6,617 nucleotides of DNA, from NCBI GenBank assembly GCA_964419225.1, contig CAYQPF010000217.1:1-6617 (forward strand), given 5' to 3'. The translations under genes and the position numbers were made by a program. Shown here piece after piece: positions 1 through 6,617 of the stretch; the stretch's first letter is position 1; each line of letters opens with the position of its first letter. This DNA comes from CAYQPF01 sp964419225. GTDB lineage: Bacteria > Cloacimonadota > Cloacimonadia > Cloacimonadales > CAYQPF01. The notes under the pieces were generated by a model, which had not been told where the DNA came from, searched no databases, and saw only the letters and a program-made list of their open reading frames with translations.

Positions 1-1219
1 TTCCGGCAGGATCAACTCTTTTTGCACGTAATTGATTTACAAGTTGTATTGCCTTATTGAAATCTCCTGCTCTTGCTTCGCACTCTGCAACTGTTAGAAG
101 CATTTCGGGTACTGTTATGCAGTAGTTTCTGGGTTTAAGATAAGCAGGAACATCAATTGGCTTATTATTCAGATAAAAATAGTTTTTAACATAAAAGTAT
201 TTCCATCTTGCATCATAAGCGCTGCCACCATCTGTTTCAAAATTTGCAATAAGCGACTTAGATGGTATTATATCAATAAGAGAGGATGCCGAAAATCCGG
301 TCATTGTTGAACTTAAAAAATAATCTTCGGTCCATTGATTTATAAGGTCATAATTGAATTGTGTGTTTGGATATTTTACCTGAAAGTTAATTACTTTACC
401 ATCAATAGTTATAGATCCATTATCTACTCTTGTCGAGTATCCGATCTGATTGTAATCCATAATATTGGATACCCCGTATTTATAAAGTGCTGCCTGTGCG
501 TATTTCTTAGAATTTGCATAATCATGTTTCATTAAGTAAAACCTGGCTGCCAATGCATTTGCCGATGCATTAGTTACTCTGTAATTAGAACCTTGTCCAA
601 ATTTTGCATTAAGTTCAACCGTAATTTTTAGAGCCTCTTTAATATCTTTTTCAATAAAATCATAAGTTTCTTTTAGAGAAGCTCTCTCTAGGGAGTAATC
701 AAATCCGATCTTATCGGTTAATACCAAACCCGGTTCGCTGAGATTAGCCTGATTATATGGAAGTGTATAAATATTTAACAGTTCCATATATGAATAGGCC
801 CTTCTGAAAGATGCTTTTGATTTAATATACTGCCGTTGCTCTTCAGTAGCACTAATATTATCAATATAATAGAATACCATATTGGATCTGAATATATTCT
901 GATACCTGTACATCCACATATAATCCTTGTTTGTGCCACTGATCTCTCTTTCCCAGGTTCCTGCCTGAACGAAATAAATTGGGTAAGAACCTGGTAATCT
1001 TCTTTCAAGTTCAGCATTCAGTTCGATGTCACCACCTCCGAAAATATGGTACGGTGACACATTGTCAGAGCGCCAAATCCCAACCAGAATGGTCTCCATA
1101 TCGGCAATCGTTGAAGGTACTATTGATGATGATTTTGTAGGTCTTTCACTCAGAAAATCATTGCAGGCATTCAGTATAAGAAGAAATGCCAAAAAGTATA
1201 TATATAAAATTCTTTTCAT
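1..1219 (-). CDS. SusD/RagB-family outer-membrane glycan-binding lipoprotein (3'-truncated by window edge)
   Basis: Surface lipoprotein expected to sit as a lid on the SusC transporter encoded just upstream and to help capture the glycan. I translated the frame from the ATG at 1219-1217; it stays open to the window edge, giving 406 codons. The N-terminus MKRILYIYFLAFLLILNAC is a lipoprotein signal peptide with lipobox L-N-A-C, so Cys19 is the predicted lipidated residue. NDFLSERP follows, the usual start of mature SusD proteins. Residues about 20-220 fit the SusD-like N-terminal region, including FRRAYSYMELLNIYTLPY, the conserved helix with its aromatic/proline end. Residues about 372-402 (EMLLTVAECEARAGDF, then KAIQLVNQLRAKR) are the conserved helical pair of the RagB/SusD domain. 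Family members are usually about 450-600 residues, so roughly the last tenth to third is missing. The start lies 10 bases after the SusC stop, implying co-transcription. Family assignment is firm; the substrate cannot be read from the sequence. Confidence 0.95.
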   Translation of the reverse strand, partial: MKRILYIYFLAFLLILNACNDFLSERPTKSSSIVPSTIADMETILVGIWRSDNVSPYHIFGGGDIELNAELERRLPGSYPIYFVQAGTWEREISGTNKDYMWMYRYQNIFRSNMVFYYIDNISATEEQRQYIKSKASFRRAYSYMELLNIYTLPYNQANLSEPGLVLTDKIGFDYSLERASLKETYDFIEKDIKEALKITVELNAKFGQGSNYRVTNASANALAARFYLMKHDYANSKKYAQAALYKYGVSNIMDYNQIGYSTRVDNGSITIDGKVINFQVKYPNTQFNYDLINQWTEDYFLSSTMTGFSASSLIDIIPSKSLIANFETDGGSAYDARWKYFYVKNYFYLNNKPIDVPAYLKPRNYCITVPEMLLTVAECEARAGDFNKAIQLVNQLRAKRVDPAG

Positions 1220-1229
1220 ATCTGCATTG

Positions 1230-4200
1230 TTAAAAATTTATTTTTGCTCCAAATGTGTATGATACCCCTGGTTTGTACGAACCCATTGGATAGAATGGAT
1301 CCTGTCCATATTTATTGAATGCAATCACACCAACATTATTTAATTGCCCGTAAACAGAGATTCCACTCATATTTATTGCTGCAAGAACTCTCTTTGGAAC
1401 ATCATAAGTTAAATTTATCTCCTGAATACGAATATTTGCAGCTGATACAATAATGTTGCTCAGATAGTCTGCATAGCTGGCAATCTGACTAGGGTAAGTT
1501 CCGTTAGATGGAAGGGGAATAAATTCGTTAGGATCACAATTTTTAATTTCATCATAGTACTTGTTTATATTCCCGTTTCCTCTTGTCATTGTAGGATAGT
1601 TAAAACCTAATCTTTTGAATTTATGTCCAAAATAACCGGTTAAAATAAACGACAGATTAAAATCGCCATATTTAAATGAGTTGTTCATTCCGATAACCAG
1701 CGGTGCCACATATGTGCCGCTTCCAATAAGATAATTATATGAATCAAACGAGGTGTTGCTTGAGGTCATTGCCCGGGGATTTTTTCCATCTTTATCTACA
1801 ATAACAGGTTGCATAATACCTCCTATACTTTGAATACCTCCGTATTTAAAAGCCCAGTATGTGTTTGCATCATATCCTTCGGCATATTGCCATCCTGATC
1901 CGGGTCCATAAATACGATTAGCAAGTGTAGATTTACTTTTGAAAAGTTTGGTTATCCTATTTTTGTTATAAGCAACATTTAAGGTTCCATTCCAACTAAA
2001 AACACCTTTACGAAGATTACTTCCTACTGTTAACTCAAAACCTTTATTGTACATGGAAATCGCATTAATGTTCTGGTAGTCCGATCCATAAACGTTAGCA
2101 ATAGAGACGGTTGAAATAAGGTCACGGCCCTGTTTGTTGTAGTAGTCTATTTTACCGGAAATTTTGTTGTTGAGTATAGAGAAATCGATCCCAAAATTTA
2201 GTGCTCCGGTCTTTTCCCAACTTAAATAAGGGTTACCATAGTTTGAAATAGTTCCGTATCCGGTACCATAATTCTGATTTTGACCCCAAACTGAAATAAG
2301 TGGTGTTACAGATGTAGATTTATCGACATTACCATTGAATCCATAGGTAGCTCTCAGTGCGAGTCGGTTAACAAAATCGACATCATTCATGAAGGACTCT
2401 TTACCCATATTCCATGACAATCCTACACTCCAGAAGGGTGAATACCTTATAGTTGGGTCAGATGATATAAGGTTTGAGGCATCTGTTCTGACACTCCCCG
2501 ATAGAGTATATTTATCATTGTATGTATAAGAGGCGTTTCCGTAAACAGAGAAATATTTATCTACTGAATATGTTCTCGAAGGTGAAGGATAACTAATACT
2601 TGTAGAACTACCAAACATATTATATATAGGGTTCGAAGGAGAAGTTATTCCATTTATAGGCGATGTAACACTTAACAATTCACTATTAAATCCGTACATC
2701 AAAGGGTATGAAACTGTTTGATATAACCTTTCGCTTACCTCTGTACCTGCAATAATTGATACGGAGTGTTTGTTATAAAAAGTACGATCGTAATTGATCT
2801 GATTTCTAAAGTTCCATGCATCAAGCTTATTATATGCTTCAGATATTGCTTTTCCTCTTGCGTAGTTCTGTTTAACTGCTGTAGTTGGACTTCCATTCCA
2901 CTGACTGTTGTAGTTTACATTAAATCTTACCTGATATGTATCTTCGGAATAGAGCTTTTTATAACTGTCGTTCATTATTTCATACTGGAATTTTGACTCA
3001 TATGTCAATCCTTTGATTACTTTAAACTTTAATCCGGCCTGAACTCTTCCATAGCTTGAAATAGTTGAAATGTCACGACCCCTCATCTCCTGAAGTGGAT
3101 TATATGTCCAGTCATTGTAAGGGAATTTGACACCTTTTTGAGTGATATAACGGTCAATTATAGGGAGATATAGATCCTTCTGTACGCTTAAATATTTACC
3201 ATCGGCATCAAGGAGCATATCATATGGAGACATCAGTGCAATTTCGGCGAGAGTAAGTCCATTGTTATTGCTTTTATTATACTGGTACATCGAACCTACA
3301 CTAAGTTCCAGCCATTTAAAAAGATCAATTTTAGTCCTGTAGTTAAAAGTATATCTCTGTCTGTCATTCCCTTTGAAGTCATCAAGATTTTTGTCATACA
3401 TTATGGTGAGAATGTTTGTAAGTTTTTCGGTTCCACCAGAAATTGACAGGTTATATTGTTGTGTTACAGGTGAGTTTAAAAGATATTTCTTTATCTGATC
3501 CCTGTTGTCCAGTGATGATAATCTTTGTAATTCTGTATTCAGGTTTCCGTTAAATATTCCAAGACGATTCTCGTTCATCGCAACAACAGCCTGAGAGTAC
3601 ATCCTTGCATAGCTGTAATAGAGAGAGCTTGAGTAGTTGTTTCCAATCGGAGAACCAAGTTTGAAAAAATTTGATTCAAATCCCATCTTTTCATACTCAA
3701 TAGTCTCAGCACTTGATGCAAGAGGAATGGCATAGTCCAGATCCATCTTCCCGGAAAACTTAACAAAGGCGTTTAACTCAATATTTACCTTACTTTGTTT
3801 ACTCTTTTGAGGATTTTTAGTTGTTACAACGATAACACCATTTGCCGATCTCGCTCCCCAGATAGAGGCAGCAGATGCATCTTTAAGTACTGTAATTGAG
3901 GCGATATCGTTTGGATTGATAGAAGAAATTGATCCCTCAATAGAAAATCCATCAACAATTATAAGTGGATTTGAGTTTGCCCCCAGAGATGTTTGTCCCC
4001 TGATAATAAACCCCTCTTCCCTTCCTCTGTATGCCTTGTTCACTATCTGTATACCTGACACGTTCCCTATTATGCTCTGTTCCAATGATGTAGATGGTTT
4101 ATTAAGCAGTTCTATCCCCACTGTACTGAAGGAGCCCGGTGCCCTCTCTTTAGAGATGGTCTGATAACCAGTAACAACCACATCTTTTAGATCAATAACG

Positions 4201-4769
4201 TCTGGTTTTAACAGAATGTTGACTGAGTTACTTTTTCCTACAGGAAGTACATAGTCAGCCATTCCCATAAAAGCAAAAAGAATCTGATCTCCCTCCTTTG
4301 CCTCAATATTATATGAACCGTCTATTCCGGAAATAGTAACTTTTCCGTTAGCCTTGTTCTGTATTGTTACACCAGGAACTGGCTCATTCAAATCATCCCT
4401 TACAATACCCTTCAGGAGGAATGAACCTGGACTTTTACTCCCTTCCTTAAGCCCGCTGACAAGTGCTATTTGCTTGCCAATAACATTCCAGGTAACTTTT
4501 GTCCCCGAAAAAATCTGCTTTAGAAGAGGTTCTATACCTTCATCTTTTTTTGTGTAATTGATAGAGATTTTATTCTCGACCTCTTTAAGTAAATCGGAAT
4601 ATACAAATGTGTACCCACTTTGCCGGGTAATCTCTTTAAGAATACTTTTTATTGGAGCATCCTTAAAATTAATGTTAATGTTTTGTGCATTAACCGATAG
4701 AGTTGTCACAAAACATATCAGAATTAATGGCAAAAGCCTCTGATAAAGTTTTTTTCTGATTAAATTCAT
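1230..4769 (-). CDS. SusC/RagA-family TonB-dependent outer-membrane transporter with N-terminal STN signalling domain
   Basis: TonB-dependent outer-membrane importer of 1179 residues, forming the barrel of a SusC-SusD glycan uptake complex. Residues 1-28 are a signal peptide (basic MNLIRKK, hydrophobic core, SVNA before Gln29). Residues about 31-104 form an STN domain (ININFKDAPIKSILKEI, then SGYTFVYS), the part that signals to FecR-type regulators. Residues about 117-188 are a carboxypeptidase-regulatory-like beta-sandwich (GIVRDDLNEPVPGVTI). The SusC signature DVVVTGYQTISKERAPGSF begins at 196. The plug spans about 203-318, with IVDGF at 271-275, ITVLKDASAASIWGARSANG at 291-310 and GVIVVTTK at 311-318. 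The rest is a TonB-dependent beta-barrel ending in the expected terminal Phe (FGAKINF), with GQDPFYP near the end. Length is normal and the frame is unbroken. It lies 52 bases after the FecR gene and 10 bases before SusD. Having an STN domain, which many SusC proteins lack, fits control by the adjacent sigma/anti-sigma pair. Substrate unknown. Confidence 0.97.
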   Translation of the reverse strand: MNLIRKKLYQRLLPLILICFVTTLSVNAQNININFKDAPIKSILKEITRQSGYTFVYSDLLKEVENKISINYTKKDEGIEPLLKQIFSGTKVTWNVIGKQIALVSGLKEGSKSPGSFLLKGIVRDDLNEPVPGVTIQNKANGKVTISGIDGSYNIEAKEGDQILFAFMGMADYVLPVGKSNSVNILLKPDVIDLKDVVVTGYQTISKERAPGSFSTVGIELLNKPSTSLEQSIIGNVSGIQIVNKAYRGREEGFIIRGQTSLGANSNPLIIVDGFSIEGSISSINPNDIASITVLKDASAASIWGARSANGVIVVTTKNPQKSKQSKVNIELNAFVKFSGKMDLDYAIPLASSAETIEYEKMGFESNFFKLGSPIGNNYSSSLYYSYARMYSQAVVAMNENRLGIFNGNLNTELQRLSSLDNRDQIKKYLLNSPVTQQYNLSISGGTEKLTNILTIMYDKNLDDFKGNDRQRYTFNYRTKIDLFKWLELSVGSMYQYNKSNNNGLTLAEIALMSPYDMLLDADGKYLSVQKDLYLPIIDRYITQKGVKFPYNDWTYNPLQEMRGRDISTISSYGRVQAGLKFKVIKGLTYESKFQYEIMNDSYKKLYSEDTYQVRFNVNYNSQWNGSPTTAVKQNYARGKAISEAYNKLDAWNFRNQINYDRTFYNKHSVSIIAGTEVSERLYQTVSYPLMYGFNSELLSVTSPINGITSPSNPIYNMFGSSTSISYPSPSRTYSVDKYFSVYGNASYTYNDKYTLSGSVRTDASNLISSDPTIRYSPFWSVGLSWNMGKESFMNDVDFVNRLALRATYGFNGNVDKSTSVTPLISVWGQNQNYGTGYGTISNYGNPYLSWEKTGALNFGIDFSILNNKISGKIDYYNKQGRDLISTVSIANVYGSDYQNINAISMYNKGFELTVGSNLRKGVFSWNGTLNVAYNKNRITKLFKSKSTLANRIYGPGSGWQYAEGYDANTYWAFKYGGIQSIGGIMQPVIVDKDGKNPRAMTSSNTSFDSYNYLIGSGTYVAPLVIGMNNSFKYGDFNLSFILTGYFGHKFKRLGFNYPTMTRGNGNINKYYDEIKNCDPNEFIPLPSNGTYPSQIASYADYLSNIIVSAANIRIQEINLTYDVPKRVLAAINMSGISVYGQLNNVGVIAFNKYGQDPFYPMGSYKPGVSYTFGAKINF

Positions 4770-4774
4770 AATTA

Positions 4775-4810
4775 TGTTCTTTGGTTATACAATAGTTAAA
4801 GAACACCAAA
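4775..4810 (-). promoter_or_regulatory. Hairpin with two alternative stems in the leader just upstream of the SusC start
   Basis: The 52-base gap between the FecR stop and the SusC ATG holds a perfect 8-bp inverted repeat, TGTTCTTT at 4775-4782 and AAAGAACA at 4798-4805, separated by 15 bases. A second 6-bp pairing is possible between TTTGGT (4780-4785) and ACCAAA (4805-4810). It shares bases with the first stem, so only one can form fully at a time. In the mRNA the 8-bp stem ends 5 bases before the AUG, inside the ribosome footprint. No run of U follows the stem on either strand, so it is not an intrinsic terminator. A role in SusC translation, in mRNA processing between the regulator and transporter genes, or as a protein-binding site is inference; only the repeats are seen. 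Confidence 0.45.
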
Positions 4811-4821
4811 AAACATTATCC

Positions 4822-5886
4822 CTAATATTTTTTTCTAAGAATAACTTTTCTATTCTGAACCTCATACTTTATCAGAGAGGTCAGTTGGATCAAATCCATG
4901 ATCTGTACTATTGATTCGGAATTAAATGTAGCAGTGATTTTGTAATTCATAATTTCCTTATCTTTAACTATGAACTCAACACCATGCCATCTCTCCAGCG
5001 TTTTTATAAACTCAGAAACAGGAGTGGCATCAAATATTATTTTTCCCTCTTTCCATGCAGAGTCATCCGAAGGTGTCTCTTTTACAACTTTAGAAACATT
5101 CATGCCAGCAGACTCAGTATTAATTATAACCGTTTGATTCTGCGTTATTTTTGTGCTTAAAATTTTATTGTCTTGTTCACGGAGCAGGTTAATTTCACCA
5201 CTGAAAAGAGTTGCTTGGGCACTGTTATCATTATCATACGCTTTAATGTTAAATTCCGTTCCCAGAACTTCAATGGAAAATCCTTTTGTTGTCCGGACAA
5301 CCATAGGCCGCTGCGGATTTTTCACAACGTTGAAATATGCTTCTCCGGAAATAGTGACATTTCTTACTAATGAGTCAAAAGTGTCTGGATATTCAATCCA
5401 TGTATCAGAATTTAACCAAACCTGAGAGCTGTCTGGAAGTAATAAACGAGCTTTGACACCCTTGGGAGTATAGAGTATCTTTGAGGGTTTTACATTTTTA
5501 TATTTAAGTGCTTTTACATAAACATCTGTTAACAGCCGTTCAATATTATGCTCCTTTCTTAAGAAACTTAGTGCGTAAATACCTGGAACAATTGCCAGAA
5601 GAATTATTGATGCTGCTCTCCAGAAATATTTTTTATTTATTTTGAAATATTTGGTATTATCCGTTTTTATATTTTCTGATTGTTTTTTTCTAATGATTGA
5701 CAACATATTGTCAACCTCCTCCTGAGTAGCCTCCTCCTGTGGTAAATTCTGCGATATGTGCAAATTTTTGAGTCTGGCAATATATAACTCATTTGCCTTA
5801 TCTTTTGAGGCCCATTCCAGCACATCGTTTCTTTCATTTGCTGTAAGTTCGCCTTTGATATATTTTATCAGAATACTTTTTTTCAT
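4822..5886 (-). CDS. FecR-family anti-sigma factor (inner-membrane sigma regulator)
   Basis: Single-pass inner-membrane protein of 354 residues that holds the co-encoded ECF sigma factor and receives the signal from the STN domain of the partner SusC. Residues 1-45 form the cytoplasmic anti-sigma segment (LIKYIKGELTANERNDVLEW is typical of Bacteroidota FecR proteins). A membrane segment lies at about 89-109 (WRAASIILLAIVPGIYALSF). The periplasmic FecR domain spans about 138-240, with the hallmarks GVKARLLLPDSSQVWLNS (143-160), SGEAYFNV (180-187) and VLGTEFNIKAY (207-217). After W278 comes a C-terminal DUF4974-type domain (about 281-350), beginning GKIIFDATPVSEFIKTLERW. The ATG at 5886-5884 lies 6 bases after the sigma stop codon, so the two are almost certainly translated from one message and produced in balance. 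The gene ends in TAG. Length and domain order are normal for the family, and nothing appears truncated. Confidence 0.95.
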   Translation of the reverse strand: MKKSILIKYIKGELTANERNDVLEWASKDKANELYIARLKNLHISQNLPQEEATQEEVDNMLSIIRKKQSENIKTDNTKYFKINKKYFWRAASIILLAIVPGIYALSFLRKEHNIERLLTDVYVKALKYKNVKPSKILYTPKGVKARLLLPDSSQVWLNSDTWIEYPDTFDSLVRNVTISGEAYFNVVKNPQRPMVVRTTKGFSIEVLGTEFNIKAYDNDNSAQATLFSGEINLLREQDNKILSTKITQNQTVIINTESAGMNVSKVVKETPSDDSAWKEGKIIFDATPVSEFIKTLERWHGVEFIVKDKEIMNYKITATFNSESIVQIMDLIQLTSLIKYEVQNRKVILRKKY

Positions 5887-5892
5887 ATTAAC

Positions 5893-6480
5893 TCAATTAC
5901 TAAAAAGAACAAAATTTAAATAAAGAAAACCTAAGTAAACGTAATCCTTGAATATTTTCCTTAAAACCTTAAATGCACATGACAATCTATACTCTACAGT
6001 TTTTTCGGAAATATTTTGTAACCCCGCAATCTCTTTATTTTTTAAATTCTTAAACCGGCTAAAGATAAATGTTTCCCTGACTTTCTGAGGCATTTTCTCA
6101 ATAGCCGTCTGAACCATACTTTCTAAATCAGAATAATATAGATTTGTTGAGCTAACATCCGATAAGGCTGTGATGGAGATATCATAGTCTGTAACCATAC
6201 TTTTTGTGTATTTTTCATGATACTTCTCCCTTCTAAGCAAATTAAGGCATCTGTATTTCGTCAGAACAAACAGGAAAGGTAAAATTTCGCCATTTTCATC
6301 CAGAACTTCCATTTGTCCCCATAAAGCAAGGAAAACATCTTGCGCTATGTTTTCAGCTTTTTCTTGGTCATTCATGTATCTATGTGCAAAGAATAACACC
6401 TTTTTGAAGTGTTTTCTATATATCTCTTCAAAAAGTTTCTCGTTTGGCAGTTGTTTAGTCTTGCTCCAGTTTAATACCAT
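5893..6480 (-). CDS. ECF (sigma-70 family) RNA polymerase sigma factor
   Basis: Extracytoplasmic-function sigma factor, predicted to direct RNA polymerase to the promoter(s) of this transporter locus when its FecR partner is signalled. From the ATG at 6480-6478 it has 195 residues, a normal ECF size. An in-frame TTG two codons upstream (6486-6484) would give 197; I prefer the ATG because it is the standard start and no ribosome binding site favours TTG. Sigma region 2 spans about 15-85, with YMNDQEKAENIAQDVFLALW (35-54) as the core-binding helix region and LPFLFVLTKYRCLNLLRRE (67-85) as the -10-recognition region. Region 4 spans about 117-175, with MPQKVRETFIFSRFKNL leading into the helix-turn-helix NKEIAGLQNISEKTVEYRLS. 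The C-terminus is a short hydrophobic tail (VYLGFLYLNFVLFSN), a kind of ending I recall in Bacteroidota ECF sigmas of SusC-linked loci. It is the first gene of the operon and ends in TGA. Confidence 0.94.
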   Translation of the reverse strand: MVLNWSKTKQLPNEKLFEEIYRKHFKKVLFFAHRYMNDQEKAENIAQDVFLALWGQMEVLDENGEILPFLFVLTKYRCLNLLRREKYHEKYTKSMVTDYDISITALSDVSSTNLYYSDLESMVQTAIEKMPQKVRETFIFSRFKNLKNKEIAGLQNISEKTVEYRLSCAFKVLRKIFKDYVYLGFLYLNFVLFSN

Positions 6481-6501
6481 ATACAATACTAATATAGAAC
6501 A

Positions 6502-6534
6502 TAAAGGTAAGAATTCCCTAAAATTAATTACAGA
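6502..6534 (-). promoter_or_regulatory. Weak candidate Bacteroidota-type promoter for the sigma gene
   Basis: On the minus strand, TACCTTTA (6509-6502) matches the Bacteroidota -7 consensus TAnnTTTG at all but the last base. TCTG (6534-6531) lies 21 bases upstream, near the expected place for a TTTG -33 element, with one mismatch. Both lie between the tRNA terminator and the sigma start, where a promoter for the operon would be expected. In AT-rich sequence a match of this quality can arise by chance. Confidence 0.25.
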
Positions 6535-6540
6535 ATCAAT

Positions 6541-6579
6541 GTAATAAAATAAAAAGAGCCAGACGATGTCTGACTCTTT
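6541..6579 (-). terminator. Intrinsic terminator downstream of the tRNA
   Basis: On the minus strand AAAGAGTCAGAC (6579-6568) pairs with GTCTGGCTCTTT (6564-6553) around a 3-base loop, giving a 12-bp stem with one U.G wobble. It is followed by a T-rich tract, TTATTTTATTAC (6552-6541). The odd pair is a wobble only in minus-strand RNA and would be a C/A mismatch in plus-strand RNA, so the element is built to stop leftward transcription. Its stem starts 12 bases after the tRNA 3' end, so it terminates the tRNA transcript and insulates it from the sigma-factor operon. Confidence 0.9.
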
Positions 6580-6591
6580 GATTTTTACCTG

Positions 6592-6617
6592 TGGAGAATA
6601 AGGGAGTCGAACCCTTG
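6592..6617 (-). tRNA. tRNA 3' end (partial; isotype not determinable here, tRNA-Ala possible)
   Basis: Read on the minus strand, the last 26 bases form the 3' part of a tRNA: C48, T-stem AAGGG, T-loop TTCGACT (the TTC and A positions fit the TPsiC loop), T-stem CCCTT, acceptor strand ATTCTCC and discriminator A73. No CCA is encoded after A73, as is usual in Bacteroidota. The anticodon and 5' half lie beyond the window. The acceptor strand has U70 and A73; if the unseen position 3 is G, the resulting G3:U70 pair would mark a tRNA-Ala, and I recall Bacteroidales tRNA-Ala genes ending in a very similar way. That isotype is an inference only. Confidence 0.9.

Noticed and set aside
775..1017. Open frame on the minus strand inside the SusD gene
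   Set aside because: It overlaps a continuous SusD frame with lipobox and conserved helices; its own translation shows no domain or signal.
1214..1225. Three-codon ATG-CAG-ATA-TGA frame overlapping the SusD ATG
   Set aside because: Such tiny overlaps are common by chance in AT-rich gaps, and nothing indicates translational coupling through it.
1026..1262. Plus-strand open frame antisense to the SusD start and SusC end
   Set aside because: It covers well-supported coding sequence on the other strand and has no recognisable motif.
3916..4743. Run of plus-strand open frames (3916-4164, 4354-4557, 4558-4743) antisense to the SusC N-terminal half
   Set aside because: They mirror the plug, beta-sandwich, STN and signal-peptide coding region of SusC; translations are low-complexity antisense sequence without domains.
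4775..4805. Reading the FecR-SusC gap hairpin as an intrinsic terminator
   Set aside because: The stem is AT-rich, the loop is 15 bases, and no U-tract follows on either strand.
5153..5425. Overlapping plus-strand open frames inside the FecR gene
   Set aside because: The conserved FecR domain is encoded on the minus strand across the same bases; two overlapping shadow frames are typical of antisense noise.
6481..6486. TTG start two codons upstream for the sigma factor gene
   Set aside because: An ATG follows two codons later, no ribosome binding site favours TTG, and the conserved region 2 begins well after either start.
6347..6544. Plus-strand open frame covering the sigma gene start and its leader
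   Set aside because: It is antisense to sigma region 2 and crosses the leader; no motif or ribosome site supports it.
1..6617. CRISPR array, insertion sequence, integrase or long repeat
   Set aside because: Nearly all of the window is accounted for by four intact or edge-cut genes, a tRNA end and a terminator; I saw no spaced direct repeats, transposase motifs or long terminal inverted repeats.

Overview
The window looks like a piece of a Bacteroidales (Bacteroidota) chromosome from a gut or related anaerobe. The reasons are the AT-rich sequence, a SusC/SusD outer-membrane pair, start sites without a recognisable Shine-Dalgarno sequence, and a tRNA whose 3' CCA is not encoded. All four protein genes and the partial tRNA lie on the minus strand, so biological order runs from high to low coordinates.

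Layout in transcription order. The 3' end of a tRNA gene enters at the right edge (6617-6592) and is followed by a strong intrinsic terminator (about 6579-6541). After a short leader comes an ECF sigma factor gene (6480-5893). Six bases later comes a FecR-type anti-sigma gene (5886-4822). A 52-base gap with an unusual hairpin leads to a full-length SusC/RagA TonB-dependent transporter gene (4769-1230), which carries an N-terminal STN signalling domain. Ten bases further on is a SusD-like lipoprotein gene (1219-1), which runs off the left edge before its C-terminus. No gene-free stretch exceeds about 110 bases.

How the genes work together. This is the regulatory and import head of a polysaccharide utilisation locus (PUL) under trans-envelope control. 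In the accepted model for such loci, SusD and SusC bind and import a glycan fragment. Occupancy of SusC is passed through its periplasmic STN domain to the FecR protein in the inner membrane. FecR then releases or activates the sigma factor, which raises transcription of the transporter genes. Every relay component can be recognised in sequence. No glycoside hydrolase or other enzyme falls inside the window, so the substrate cannot be assigned.

I see no mobile element, CRISPR array or undescribed gene system. The points most worth a second look are the two mutually exclusive stems just upstream of the SusC start, the STN-like look of the FecR C-terminal domain, and the position of the locus directly behind a tRNA gene.
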